Positions 16,342 to 25,592 of a stretch of DNA of 64,000 bases are shown piece by piece (position 1 is the stretch's first letter; each line of letters begins with the position of its first letter). The DNA is from a virus. The notes under the pieces are model-generated. The model made no database searches and was not told where the DNA came from. It saw only the letters and a program-made list of their open reading frames with translations. Position numbers and translations under genes: made by a program. Where the stretch lies: positions 62,001-126,000 of the IMG/VR virus record IMGVR_UViG_3300033233_000006; one strand, 5' to 3'.

Positions 16342-17933
16342 TGGTCGCCGGAACCATTGATCCGTTCAAGGGACAGCCGAAGGTCGGCGACTTCTTCGCG
16401 CCGTTCTTCACCGTCCGGTTCCTCGCTGCGACTTCGACACCGGCGCTTCAAGCTGGGCCGTTTGGAGCTGCCGCCAACAAAGCGAACGCCGTACTCGGCG
16501 CCATCGCGGACGTGACGGCTGAGATAGTCGTCTCATCCGGCGACACCAAGATCAGATTCTCCGAGGACAAACGCACCTCACAGTTCCGTTCCACGATGAC
16601 GCGTCTCACGGTCACGAATCAAGGCGGCGGCGCGAACTTCGCCGAGGTGGTGATAGAGCCTCCGTTCGAGGAGGCCAAGAACATCATCGACAACCAGCTC
16701 ATCCAGTGGAACTCGGTCATGGTCATCGAGTGGGGTTGGGTATCCAACGGCTCGAAGGACTCGATCATCTCCGATCGACACTACTTCGTGATCCAACAGC
16801 CCAAGTTGGAGATGCACGGAACGGACGTAACCATCACGATCGTCGGTGTGGATATGTTCGCCTACTCGTCCACCAAGCGAGAGGATCGGCGATCGTGGCC
16901 GCGTTCGCAGTACCCCACCGATGCGCTCATCCTCGCGGAGATCGCCAAGAAGAACAACTTCAAGCTCAACTTCTCGCTGGCCCCCTATCCGACACTTCGC
17001 GCGCCGCTGGGTATCTCCGTTCCGCTGATCTCGTCGCCAACCTCGACTGTGCTGATCCACCGGACGCATCCGATCGACGACAAGGAGCCGACTGTCGTCG
17101 AGCAGAACGAGAAGAGCTGGGTCTTCTTCGCCCGGCTCTGCGACATGAACAACTGCTCCTTTTTCACGATCGGTGATACGGTTTACATCGTCGACCAGAA
17201 CATCGCCAAGGTGCAGGAGACCTCCTACCGACTCATCTTCTTCCAACAGCCGAACGGCCCTCGCGACGTTCCGATGATGAGCTTCTCCACACAGGCCCTT
17301 CCCCAGCTCTTCTTCCCGGCTGAATCGAAAGAGATCAAGTACTCCCATCACGACATCGACCAGAACAGGGTCGTAACCATCAGCATCGACCCGACGCAGA
17401 TGCCGGATCAGGTTGCTCTCGGGCAGCGCACGGCAGCTGGAAAGGGGGAGGCCGACGGGCGGACAGTTCAAGTCGCCGCTGGAGTGCAGACCGTTCCGAA
17501 CCCGGCTTACACGTCGACCGAAACGGGAAAGCACTTCTCGGTGCCCAACCAGCAATCGAGTCGCGACGAGATGGCAAAGCGCGTGGCCCGGAACGCGATG
17601 ATCGTGGCGAACACGAACGCGGAATGCACCGTTCCAGGCGTTCCGCACATGGTTCCGCAGCAGCTTGTACGCGTCGAAGGCGTCTCCAAGACCTTCTCCG
17701 GGGTCTACATGATCCTGAAGGTCGTTCATCGCCTCGATCCCTCCGGCTACGAGACGGATCTCACGCTCATCCGCGATTCGAGCACTGGTGACAAGGCCAC
17801 CGGCAAGGGCGAGCGCCCGACCACCGGCGGCAGCGACCCCGAACAAGCGGATGGGGCCGGCGAAGCGACTACGGCGGCTGTCGCGGAGGACGAGAAGTTG
17901 CCGCAGTTGGACCGGGGGACTGGTGCCGAATGA
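16341..17933 (+). CDS. Baseplate hub protein, gp27 / late control D-like
   Basis: GTG start, 530 residues. The arrangement of beta segments, DKRTSQFRSTMTRLTVTNQG, then VIEWGWVSNGSKDS, VDMFAYSSTKRED and the EKSWVFFARLCDMNNCSFF element, is that of gpD/gp27-type hub proteins, where a WxF/LxxLCxxxG-like segment follows the first tube-like domain. The C-terminal 60 residues are hydrophilic and disordered. It precedes the spike gene with a four-base overlap. Confidence 0.75.
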   Translation: MVAGTIDPFKGQPKVGDFFAPFFTVRFLAATSTPALQAGPFGAAANKANAVLGAIADVTAEIVVSSGDTKIRFSEDKRTSQFRSTMTRLTVTNQGGGANFAEVVIEPPFEEAKNIIDNQLIQWNSVMVIEWGWVSNGSKDSIISDRHYFVIQQPKLEMHGTDVTITIVGVDMFAYSSTKREDRRSWPRSQYPTDALILAEIAKKNNFKLNFSLAPYPTLRAPLGISVPLISSPTSTVLIHRTHPIDDKEPTVVEQNEKSWVFFARLCDMNNCSFFTIGDTVYIVDQNIAKVQETSYRLIFFQQPNGPRDVPMMSFSTQALPQLFFPAESKEIKYSHHDIDQNRVVTISIDPTQMPDQVALGQRTAAGKGEADGRTVQVAAGVQTVPNPAYTSTETGKHFSVPNQQSSRDEMAKRVARNAMIVANTNAECTVPGVPHMVPQQLVRVEGVSKTFSGVYMILKVVHRLDPSGYETDLTLIRDSSTGDKATGKGERPTTGGSDPEQADGAGEATTAAVAEDEKLPQLDRGTGAE

Positions 17934-19366
17934 CGCAACCGGGCATCACGGACCTCTTCGTCAACTTCGCTCGCGATCTGCGGAACCGCGGTGTGGAGTT
18001 CGTCTCGGGGCGCTACCTCGGGAAGTATCCCGGTGTCGTTACTGACACCGATGATCCCCAAGGCCAGAGCCGCGTCCTCGTAACGTGTCAGGTCGCCACC
18101 GGACGCGACACGCCGCTGAATCTGTGGGCCTACCCGAGTTCGCCCTACGCCGGGCGCAACAAGGGCTTCTACACGCCACCCGATGTGGGAGACGGCGTGT
18201 GGGTGTGGTTCGACCACGGCGACGTGACGCAGCCGCGCTTCTCGGGGAGCTTCTGGTCAAACCCGCAGCTCATCAGAACGAAGGAGACCTCTCACATCCC
18301 CTTCGAGTTCAGGAAACTCACGCCGGGTCAGGTGACGACCCGCGGCTTCAAGACCAAGGGCGGCCTCGGCTGGCTCTTCGAGGACGACAACACGCTCCCT
18401 CTCGGACGGCGCTTCGAGCTGTGGACGGGGCAACAACCGCCCGGAGACCCGGACGGCGCGTCGGAGCGCCACCACCAGCTCGTAATGAGCGACAAGCCGG
18501 GCAGCGAGAGCATCGAGGTCTCGTCGAATGGCGGCCAAGCGACCCAGTGGATCGACATCGCCGGTCAGGCGGCGATCAGGAACACCACGGTCGGCGGTCT
18601 CTTCGTCAACCTCCTCGACTACATCCAGAAGATCGTGTTGGGCGGCCCCCTCGGGTTCACGGTCTCGATCGACGAGGGGTCGGGCAAGCGGATCGAAGCG
18701 AGGACGCCGCTCGGGCTCTTCGCGCGCCTGCTCGAAGCGACCAAGGTCATCGAGTCGGGCGGGCCGCTCGGCTTCAAGTCCACGATCGACGAGCAGACCG
18801 GGGCGATAACCCTGGAGACGCCGCTCGGGAAGAAGCTCAAGATCGACGAGACCGGGTCGACGATCCTCATCACGGACGAGCTGTCAAACAGCTTCACGAT
18901 CACTCCTGCCGGAATCATCGTCGACTCGAAGACGCTCGTGAACATTCAAGCGCTGGCTGCGCTCCAGATGAGCGCTGGGGCCGCCGCTTCGCTGATCGCG
19001 CAGGGCGCCGTTGCGATCACTGGCCTCGGCATCGCCATCGAGAGCACCGGCGCAGCTCCTATGAGCACGATCGCGGGTGGCGTCTCGAACAACACCTTCG
19101 TTGGACTCGTGAGCGAACAATTCCTGGGGGCGCTCACATGGGCCATCACCGGGCTGTGGCAGGTTGGAGCCTCGATCGTGAACATCACGTCGCCCAACAT
19201 CCAGCTCGGCACCGGCGGATCGAACTTCTTCCTGGTCGATGAGCGCTTCCTCACCCTCTACAATGCACATACGCACATCTCCAGCGTTCCAGCTGCTCCG
19301 ACGGGGCCGCCGCTGGTTCCGGCTGTGATCGCCGCGCAGACGACCACAGCGGTCAAGGCCAACTAG
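17930..19366 (+). CDS. Baseplate spike protein, gp5/gpV-like with OB fold
   Basis: 478 residues. Residues about 28-110 hold an OB-fold signature (GKYPGVVTDTDDPQGQSRV ... PPDVGDGVWVWFDHGDVTQP), characteristic of gpV/VgrG/gp5. A long beta-strand-rich region follows with quasi-repeats (PLGFTVSIDEGSGKRIEART and PLGFKSTIDEQTGAITLETP), as in the triple-helical spike shaft. The C-terminus contains NAHTHISSVPAAPTGPP, matching the His-x-His tip motif of many spikes. The gene is followed by an HNH insertion. Confidence 0.85.
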   Translation: MTQPGITDLFVNFARDLRNRGVEFVSGRYLGKYPGVVTDTDDPQGQSRVLVTCQVATGRDTPLNLWAYPSSPYAGRNKGFYTPPDVGDGVWVWFDHGDVTQPRFSGSFWSNPQLIRTKETSHIPFEFRKLTPGQVTTRGFKTKGGLGWLFEDDNTLPLGRRFELWTGQQPPGDPDGASERHHQLVMSDKPGSESIEVSSNGGQATQWIDIAGQAAIRNTTVGGLFVNLLDYIQKIVLGGPLGFTVSIDEGSGKRIEARTPLGLFARLLEATKVIESGGPLGFKSTIDEQTGAITLETPLGKKLKIDETGSTILITDELSNSFTITPAGIIVDSKTLVNIQALAALQMSAGAAASLIAQGAVAITGLGIAIESTGAAPMSTIAGGVSNNTFVGLVSEQFLGALTWAITGLWQVGASIVNITSPNIQLGTGGSNFFLVDERFLTLYNAHTHISSVPAAPTGPPLVPAVIAAQTTTAVKAN

Positions 19367-19375
19367 GAGAGCGGC

Positions 19376-20029
19376 ATGAGGATGCCGACTGTGGATCTGA
19401 CGGGTCGCGTCTTCGGGCGGCTGCGCGTCATCCGCTTCGACGGACGAGGTGAGCGCCGCCAGGCACGCTGGCTTTGCGCGTGCGAGTGCGGTCGTGAGGT
19501 GGGCGTCTTGGGGGCCCGGTTGACCCAACCGACGCGCCCCACCATCTCGTGCGGATGCGTGTGGAAAAGTCGTGGAGGGAGGTCGCGGACGCCGGAATAC
19601 GGCGCATGGCTTCACATGATCGGTCGGTGCCACAACACAGACGACCCAGGCTACAAGAGCTACGGCGGACTGGGAGTCATCGTCTGCCGGCGCTGGCGCC
19701 ACAGCTTCGACGCCTTCTTGGCCGATGTCGGACCGCGGCCACCGGGAACGAACGGCAAGCGCGCCGCCTACTCGCTCGATCGGTTCCCAGACAAGAACGG
19801 GAACTACGAACCGGGGAACGTGAGATGGGCGACCTGGCGCGAACAGCAAAACAACAGGAGAAACAATCGTCGCCTCACTCTTGGAGCCGAGACGCATACG
19901 TTGGCCGAGTGGGCGCGTCGTCTTGGTGTGAGCGGACCAGCTGTCTCCCAGCGACTCAGGATGGGCTGGTCCATGGCTGATGCGCTTACCAGCCCGGCGT
20001 GTAACAATAGCGCGGATCGGGGCACGTAA
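19376..20029 (+). CDS. Free-standing HNH endonuclease (SLDR family, one HTH module)
   Basis: 217 residues. N-terminal zinc-like part (CACECGREV ... SCGCVWKS), then the family core YGAWLHMIGRCHNTDDPGY, YGGLGVIVCRRW, and the catalytic stretch SLDRFPDKNGNYEPGNVRWA. One C-terminal helix-turn-helix module follows (ETHTLAEWARRLGVSGPAVS). It is a paralogue of the genes at 46499 and 58471. It lies between spike and gp25 genes behind GGAG. Unlike other insertions here, a duplicated end of the neighbour is not evident, although gp25 starts with rare ATA and AAG-GGA codons. Confidence 0.85.
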   Translation: MRMPTVDLTGRVFGRLRVIRFDGRGERRQARWLCACECGREVGVLGARLTQPTRPTISCGCVWKSRGGRSRTPEYGAWLHMIGRCHNTDDPGYKSYGGLGVIVCRRWRHSFDAFLADVGPRPPGTNGKRAAYSLDRFPDKNGNYEPGNVRWATWREQQNNRRNNRRLTLGAETHTLAEWARRLGVSGPAVSQRLRMGWSMADALTSPACNNSADRGT

Positions 20030-20032
20030 CCG

Positions 20033-20401
20033 ATGGCACGCATAAAGGGACTCGCGGTCAACTTCCGGTTCGACACGGCTGGTTACCCGTCGGAAGCCAT
20101 CGACGTGGAGCTGCTCGGCGACTCGATCCTGACCGTACTCAAGACCATCCCCGGCGAGCGCCCTTACCGTCCGACGTTCGGCTGCTATGCCGTCCGGCTG
20201 CTTTTCGCCAACATGGGTCGTGCCGCCGCGCTGAGGGCCCGTACCGAAGCGCGCAGGGCCATCGAGACCTGGGAACCGAGAGTGATCGTGGACGACATTC
20301 TTCTGACCACGGCGGACAGCACGATTACGCTCACGGTCGTCTGGCGCCCCAAGGGCAACGCTGAGCAACGGCAGCAGACATCGTTGCAGGTAGCGGCCTG
20401 A
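20033..20401 (+). CDS. Baseplate wedge protein, gp25-like
   Basis: 122 residues, the usual size for gp25/GPW proteins. It shows the family pattern: N-terminal GLAVNFRFDTAGYPS, the IPGERPYRPTFGCYAVRLLF segment (the conserved T-x-x-GERxxxPxFGxxLxxxLF), then AIETWEPRVIV and a C-terminal strand VVWRPKG. The overlap with the next gene is one base. It acts in the baseplate wedge and sheath initiation. Confidence 0.92.
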   Translation: MARIKGLAVNFRFDTAGYPSEAIDVELLGDSILTVLKTIPGERPYRPTFGCYAVRLLFANMGRAAALRARTEARRAIETWEPRVIVDDILLTTADSTITLTVVWRPKGNAEQRQQTSLQVAA

Positions 20402-22011
20402 TGGTCGGCGGCGGCATCTCCCTCAGTACCACGGCACGCGACTTGGTCCGGTCGGGATTCTTTGGGAAAGACTTCGACACCTACGTCTCCGAGCTGGTCG
20501 ACTTCATCGGGCTCCGGTTCGGGACGGACGTGGCGAACAACATCGTCGCCAGCGAGCAGGGCATCGTCCTCATCGAGATGATGGCGTTCGCTCTCTCCAC
20601 GATGTCGTGGTACGGCGACCGACAGGCCGACGACACGACTCTCCTGAATGCGAGGCTCAGGGCGGCGGCTGTCGTGATCGCTCGGCAGCTCGGCTACGTT
20701 GCGCGAGCATCGGTTCCGCCCGCCGTGACTCTCACCATGACGCTCACGACGCCGCCACCGTCGCGACTCACGATCGACCAGGGAACGAAGATGAGCGGGC
20801 CCAGTGGCCTCATCTTCGAGACGGCGCAGCAACTCATCTTCGACACCGGCGTCGTCGGTCCGGTGACCTTCGCCGCCCGAGAGGGCCAGACGCTCAGCGC
20901 CGTCTTCACGTCCAACGGCGAACCGAACCAGGTCTTCCCGATCACGTCCGTTCCGACCGGGAAGTCGATCGCCCAGGACTCAGTTCAGGCGTTCGTGTCG
21001 ACGCTCCAGTGGACGGCCAATCCGATCATCACCTTCGATCAGACGAACCAGTTCGAGTTCCAGTACGGGTTCAACCCGCCCCGGCTCCTATTCGGCGACG
21101 GCATCGCCGGCAACATCCCGCCCAAGGACGCCGAGATCAAGGTCATCTTCTTCGTGACCGACGGCACGGCTGGTTCCGTTCCGGCCAACTCGGTCAAGTC
21201 GTTCTCTGCGCCGCTCGCCGTCGGCACGACGCTCATCGGCACCAGCATCTCCCAGCCCGACCCCTCGACCCCCGGTTCCGATCCTGAGACGATCGCGTCG
21301 ATCAAGAACAACGCGCCGCTCGTCTTCCAGGCAGCTCAACGCGCGGTGACCCAGGCCGATCTCGACGGATGGATCAACGGCTTCATCGACCCGACGTTCG
21401 GCGGCGTAGCGATCGGGCGCGCGACCGTTCCGCGCTCCTATCAGCAAGACGCGGAGGCGCTCTCGATCATCCAGGCGATGATCAACGCCAGTGTGCCGGC
21501 GGACGTGGTGACGCGGCTCCAGAACTACTGGAACACCGTCCTCTCGTCGAACTGCGCTGCCAATGTCGTCGTAGCCCAGATCCTCTCGTCCGACTCGATC
21601 GGGCGCTACGTAAGGGCTCCCGTCGGCCTCGCGCGAGCGCTGGAGACGTTCCTGGGCGCCAAGACGGAGAGCACGGTCAAGGTCCACGTCGCCGACGGCT
21701 CGGTCAATCTGCTCTCGGTCGACCTCGCCGTCGACCTCCACGTCCTCCCGGCGTTCGCCAGCCAGGAGGCGACGCAGGCGGTCGTGGCCTCCGTCATCGA
21801 CACGCTCGAACGACAGCTCCTCGGGCGACGCTACGGCGACTCGCTCCGCATCAGCGACCTCTACCAAGCGGTCGAGGCAGTGGACGGGGTCGACTACTCG
21901 CACATCGCGATCACGAACAACCTGACGCGCGTGAGCGCGCCTGGCGACCTTCCGATCAACGACTTCGAGGTCGTCACTTTGGGGCAGCTGCCCGTCGTGA
22001 CCGTGGTCTGA
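20401..22011 (+). CDS. Baseplate wedge protein, gp6/gpJ-like
   Basis: 536 residues directly after gp25, the conserved gene order. The N-terminal region (FDTYVSELVDFIGLRFGTDV ... GIVLIEMMAFALSTMSWYGD) and the following ARQLGYVARASVPP segment are characteristic of baseplate J / gp6. The C-terminus (RRYGDSLRISDLYQAVEAVD, GVDYSHIAITN) matches the usual end region. It forms the ring of the baseplate wedge. Confidence 0.88.
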   Translation: MVGGGISLSTTARDLVRSGFFGKDFDTYVSELVDFIGLRFGTDVANNIVASEQGIVLIEMMAFALSTMSWYGDRQADDTTLLNARLRAAAVVIARQLGYVARASVPPAVTLTMTLTTPPPSRLTIDQGTKMSGPSGLIFETAQQLIFDTGVVGPVTFAAREGQTLSAVFTSNGEPNQVFPITSVPTGKSIAQDSVQAFVSTLQWTANPIITFDQTNQFEFQYGFNPPRLLFGDGIAGNIPPKDAEIKVIFFVTDGTAGSVPANSVKSFSAPLAVGTTLIGTSISQPDPSTPGSDPETIASIKNNAPLVFQAAQRAVTQADLDGWINGFIDPTFGGVAIGRATVPRSYQQDAEALSIIQAMINASVPADVVTRLQNYWNTVLSSNCAANVVVAQILSSDSIGRYVRAPVGLARALETFLGAKTESTVKVHVADGSVNLLSVDLAVDLHVLPAFASQEATQAVVASVIDTLERQLLGRRYGDSLRISDLYQAVEAVDGVDYSHIAITNNLTRVSAPGDLPINDFEVVTLGQLPVVTVV

Positions 22012-22027
22012 TGGAGAGGACTGACCG

Positions 22028-23014
22028 ATGAGCGACATCACTCCCAGACTCGGTATCGGGGTGCCAAGCGAGTTCCAAGAGCCCTTCTTCGAGACGGCTC
22101 AGGGCTTCGAGCTTGCGGTCGACGCCGGCATCTTCGCCAACGCGGAGAACAGCCAGCTCATCTTCGAGTCGACCGGCATCGTCGGCTGGAACGCGACGAT
22201 GGCCGGACCGACCATCGGCGTTCTCTTCTGGGCGGCTGATGTCTTCATCACGCCGTCCACGACACCGTTCAAGGCCAAGCTCGCCGGCCCGGCATCCGTC
22301 GAACTCCAAGACGGCGAGGTGTTGTTCTTCGTCATGCCGCGGCTCATGTCCCAGGAGACGCCGATCCAGCTCTTCAAGAGCAATCGCATCTTCCTCCAGG
22401 GCACGCAGCTCATCGACCTACGGCTCTTCTGTGAGCGAGTCGGCACCACGCTCTACTTCTACGACAACAAGAGCCTCAAGACCGGCGACACCGGCTACCT
22501 CTGGGGCGGCGGCCTCAACAACGTCTCGGTCATTCCGCCTCACACTCACCTCGCTCCGCTCATCATCCAGCCGCCCGCCCCGGGCGTCTTCCTGCTCGAC
22601 GCGCTACTCACCACGCCCCTGCTCATCATGCTCCAGCTCTACCGGAACGGAATGCTCCAGGTCGAGCCGGACGACTACTCGCTCAATCCGGTGACGGGCA
22701 TCATCACGCTCGTCACCCCGACGCTCATCCCCAACGAGCGCTTCGTCATCTTGCGCGAGAAGCTCGACACGACCGTCATCACGACTACGCACTCGCATCT
22801 GATAGCGCTCAAGTACGCCCCGCTCCCCGGCACGACGACGCTCGACGCCCTCGTGACCACGCCGACGCTGCAAGGGCTCGATCTCTACAGAAACGGACTC
22901 TTGCAGGTCGAGCCCGACGACTACACCCTCAACCCGGCTACCGGGATCAGCACGCTCGTCATCGCGTCCCTTGCGGGCGAAATCTTCCAGCTGCTCAGGA
23001 GGATAAACGTCTAG
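22028..23014 (+). CDS. Baseplate-associated protein with duplicated C-terminal unit
   Basis: 328 residues. The C-terminal half contains a duplication: MLQLYRNGMLQVEPDDYSLN and GLDLYRNGLLQVEPDDYTLN, each followed by a TGI-T-LV strand and preceded by a LLTTP or LVTTP segment. Such YRNGxLQxxPxDYxLN units are common in phage tail fibre and baseplate proteins as small beta domains. The N-terminal half is unassigned. It lies between gpJ- and gpI-like genes. Confidence 0.75.
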   Translation: MSDITPRLGIGVPSEFQEPFFETAQGFELAVDAGIFANAENSQLIFESTGIVGWNATMAGPTIGVLFWAADVFITPSTTPFKAKLAGPASVELQDGEVLFFVMPRLMSQETPIQLFKSNRIFLQGTQLIDLRLFCERVGTTLYFYDNKSLKTGDTGYLWGGGLNNVSVIPPHTHLAPLIIQPPAPGVFLLDALLTTPLLIMLQLYRNGMLQVEPDDYSLNPVTGIITLVTPTLIPNERFVILREKLDTTVITTTHSHLIALKYAPLPGTTTLDALVTTPTLQGLDLYRNGLLQVEPDDYTLNPATGISTLVIASLAGEIFQLLRRINV

Positions 23015-23953
23015 GTGAGCGGTTCGGCACTCGGCTTCGGCCACCAGCCCTTTGGGCACCCCCACGGCGGGAGCCCGTTCGCGCAGCACGACACGGGACC
23101 AGGTTCGCAGCCCTACCTGGTGAACGTCGGCTACGGGATCGGCGACTGGGCCGAGGAGGTTACGTGGCGCATCCTCCCGATGTGGATGCGCGATGAGGAC
23201 GGCACCCAAGGAGTCGTGCCCGAGCCGCTCCGCGGCTTTATCGACGCCGTCAAGCCGCTCCTCAACGAGCTGATCAAGAAGTGGCGGGCGTTCCCGTCGC
23301 TATGGGACGCCCAGGCGTGCCCGATCGACCAGCTTCCGGCGCTCGCCGCTACGCTCGGTCTCACGCTCGACCCGACGAAGCAGGAAGCCCTGCAACGGTC
23401 GGAGACGCTCAACGCGGCGCAGCTCTTCCTCCACAAAGGTGACAACACCGGCTACTCGATCCTCGCCGCCTTCGAGGATCTCCTGGTCCAGATCATCCCG
23501 CTCTGGGCGAGCGACTGCTCTCCGACGGCGACGCTCTCGCCCGACGAGATCATGCGGTTCATCCCGCATTTCGACGACGTGGGAGCCGACATGCTCCCGC
23601 TCGACTCGGTGTTCGACGACATCTACGCGAAGTGGCCGATCACGCTCTACTTCGACCAGCAGTGCCGATCGCACTCGCTCCGCCTCATCTTCTTCCCGTC
23701 GGCCAACCCGACGCAGGACTTCGACCCAGACACCGTGACGCGTCTCGTGGCGCGGCTCACGCAGTTCACGCCGATCCACGTCACGATCGACAGGATCACC
23801 TTCGACGGCCTTCGCGGGTCGTCCCAGGTGTGGATCGCGCCCATCCTGGCCGATGCCGGAGCGGCTGGCATGTGGATGGGTCCCGTGGCTGGCGAACAGC
23901 GGGCGAGCAGCCAGGTGTGGATCGGGCCAGTGAACGCGGTGCCAACACCGTGA
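23015..23953 (+). CDS. Tail protein I-like baseplate protein
   Basis: GTG start, 312 residues. A Gly/His-rich start (GHQPFGHPHGGSPF) precedes a region with DQLPALAATLGLTLDPTKQE and LFLHKGDNTGYSILAAFEDL, the pattern of tail protein I family members (a first-helix DxLPxLAxxLGL motif and an HKGTxxGIxxA motif). The C-terminal part repeats SSQVWIAPI and SSQVWIGPV. It joins wedge and fibres. Confidence 0.75.
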   Translation: MSGSALGFGHQPFGHPHGGSPFAQHDTGPGSQPYLVNVGYGIGDWAEEVTWRILPMWMRDEDGTQGVVPEPLRGFIDAVKPLLNELIKKWRAFPSLWDAQACPIDQLPALAATLGLTLDPTKQEALQRSETLNAAQLFLHKGDNTGYSILAAFEDLLVQIIPLWASDCSPTATLSPDEIMRFIPHFDDVGADMLPLDSVFDDIYAKWPITLYFDQQCRSHSLRLIFFPSANPTQDFDPDTVTRLVARLTQFTPIHVTIDRITFDGLRGSSQVWIAPILADAGAAGMWMGPVAGEQRASSQVWIGPVNAVPTP

Positions 23954-23970
23954 CGGCAGAGGAGTAACAC

Positions 23971-25389
23971 ATGGCGAAGGCGCTGGCTTTCAACCGCGCG
24001 ACGCAACAGGTCGAAACGGTCGACACCGTCAACAACGCCGTCACGGCGCTGGGCGGCGTCATCGCCACGGCTGAGCTGACCAACGCCTTTCCGGGGCGGT
24101 CGGAGAACCTCGGGGCGGTCTTCCTCGGGGAGTCCTACTTCCTCTACCGCGACAACACGAACGCGATCAAGCTCGCCAAGCTGATCGCTGGTGTCTGGAC
24201 GAACGTCGTCGGCTTCCCCGGTGTCGCGATTCCTACCGGCGCCGGGCAGCTCGCCCCGCTCGCGCTCATGGGCGACCGCCAGCGGCTCATCGCCATCGTG
24301 GGCCGAAGCGCATCAGCCGCGACCGACGGAAACGCCGTCCGCGTTTCGACGGACGGCGTGACGTGGACGGCTCCATTCGCCGACATCGCTACGCCGATCC
24401 AGCCGACGCCGTCGCAAGGTGGGAACTCGGTCCTCTGGCGCAACACGCTGTTTTTCGCGCACGCCGCCGGGATCTCGTGGACCTCGCCCACCGCTGCCAC
24501 GCAGGCGCCCGGGTACGACACCGGGAGCGATGGGCTCCTCGCTAACACATTCACGCCCTACGGGCACTTCGTCTTCTGGCGCGGCACCCTCTACTTCGTG
24601 AAGGCCGGGCCCGTTCCGGCGCTCTACTCGCTCGACCCGAACTGGAATCCCGCCACGCCAACCGCCGCGCCCGCGTGGACGCGCATCGTTGCGACGGGAA
24701 TCCCATCCGTCGTGGCTCTTACTCCTGGCCCCGATGTGGGCACACTCCTCGCCTTCGTCAACAAGGCGGGGAACTTCTGCATTGCCTACTCGGGCTCGGC
24801 TGGGTCGAAGCTCGTTCAGACGACATCGGCGTCGTTTCCAGCCTTCACGGACCTGACGACGACCGTGCTTCCCGTCGCGATCAACATGGCGGCCAACCTC
24901 GGGTTCTCGATCTTCGTCGACGATCGGCGTCGGGTGAACGAGTTGCAGTCGATCCTCATCCGCGACGTGCTCAACAACCAGATGATCCTCGCGACCTGGG
25001 ATGGCGCGGTGACCTTCACCATCCGCGCCACCTTTACCGGCATGCAGCTCATGCTCTCCGACGACCGCTTCGGCGAGCTGCGGACTTACACCGCGATCCA
25101 GCCCGCCGCTTTCATCACCGCCGAAACGCAGCCGTTCCCTGGCCGCGTCTCGATCGCCTACACCGTGCGAGACACGCTCTCGCGGAAGGTCGACACGTTC
25201 GGCGAGTACTCGGTCACTGGCGATTCGTGGTTGCCGATGACCGAGGGCAGCGGAGACGATGGCGGCGTGCAGCTCACGTCATCGCCAGCCGGCATCGCGC
25301 ACACGTTCTTCTGGGACGCGTTCGTGGATTTGGACGGGGATCTTCCGTTCGTGTTCACTCGAATCGTGGCTCGGCTCTCGGGGGTGTGA
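23971..25389 (+). CDS. Tail fibre / receptor-binding protein with Asp-box-like motifs
   Basis: 472 residues rich in short beta strands. It contains RVSTDGVTWTAP, an Asp-box (S-x-D-x-G-x-x-W) typical of beta-propellers of sialidase type, and AGVWTNVVGFPG, which recurs in the 25593 product. No catalytic sialidase residues were identified. Position after gpI and before further fibres suggests host binding. Confidence 0.65.
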   Translation: MAKALAFNRATQQVETVDTVNNAVTALGGVIATAELTNAFPGRSENLGAVFLGESYFLYRDNTNAIKLAKLIAGVWTNVVGFPGVAIPTGAGQLAPLALMGDRQRLIAIVGRSASAATDGNAVRVSTDGVTWTAPFADIATPIQPTPSQGGNSVLWRNTLFFAHAAGISWTSPTAATQAPGYDTGSDGLLANTFTPYGHFVFWRGTLYFVKAGPVPALYSLDPNWNPATPTAAPAWTRIVATGIPSVVALTPGPDVGTLLAFVNKAGNFCIAYSGSAGSKLVQTTSASFPAFTDLTTTVLPVAINMAANLGFSIFVDDRRRVNELQSILIRDVLNNQMILATWDGAVTFTIRATFTGMQLMLSDDRFGELRTYTAIQPAAFITAETQPFPGRVSIAYTVRDTLSRKVDTFGEYSVTGDSWLPMTEGSGDDGGVQLTSSPAGIAHTFFWDAFVDLDGDLPFVFTRIVARLSGV

Positions 25390-25391
25390 TC

Positions 25392-25580
25392 ATGGCAAGC
25401 TACGCCTTCATTCAGAAGAACGACGGCGGCGACGAGGTTACGCGTCTCTGCGCAACCGACGCCACACCGCCGCTCCGGCTTCTGTCTGGCGCAACCAAAG
25501 TCCCGGCGGCCATCGTGGTCGGGGACCTGATCAAGAACGGCAACTACGCGCTGCGCGTCGATGAAATCGTGATGGCGTAA
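25392..25580 (+). CDS. Small hypothetical protein, 62 aa
   Basis: ATG at 25392 two bases after the preceding stop. The sequence starts MASYAFIQKNDGGDEVTRL and has no recognised family. It is tightly packed between the two Asp-box proteins and probably belongs to the fibre operon; it could be a fibre adaptor or chaperone, which is only a guess. Confidence 0.55.
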   Translation: MASYAFIQKNDGGDEVTRLCATDATPPLRLLSGATKVPAAIVVGDLIKNGNYALRVDEIVMA

Positions 25581-25592
25581 GGAGACAACGTC

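Noticed and set aside
19366-20045. Recoded-terminus pattern at the gp25 start beside the 19376 HNH gene.
   Set aside because: gp25 begins with rare codons, but the HNH start (MRMPT) and the gp25 start (MARIK) are not convincingly related.
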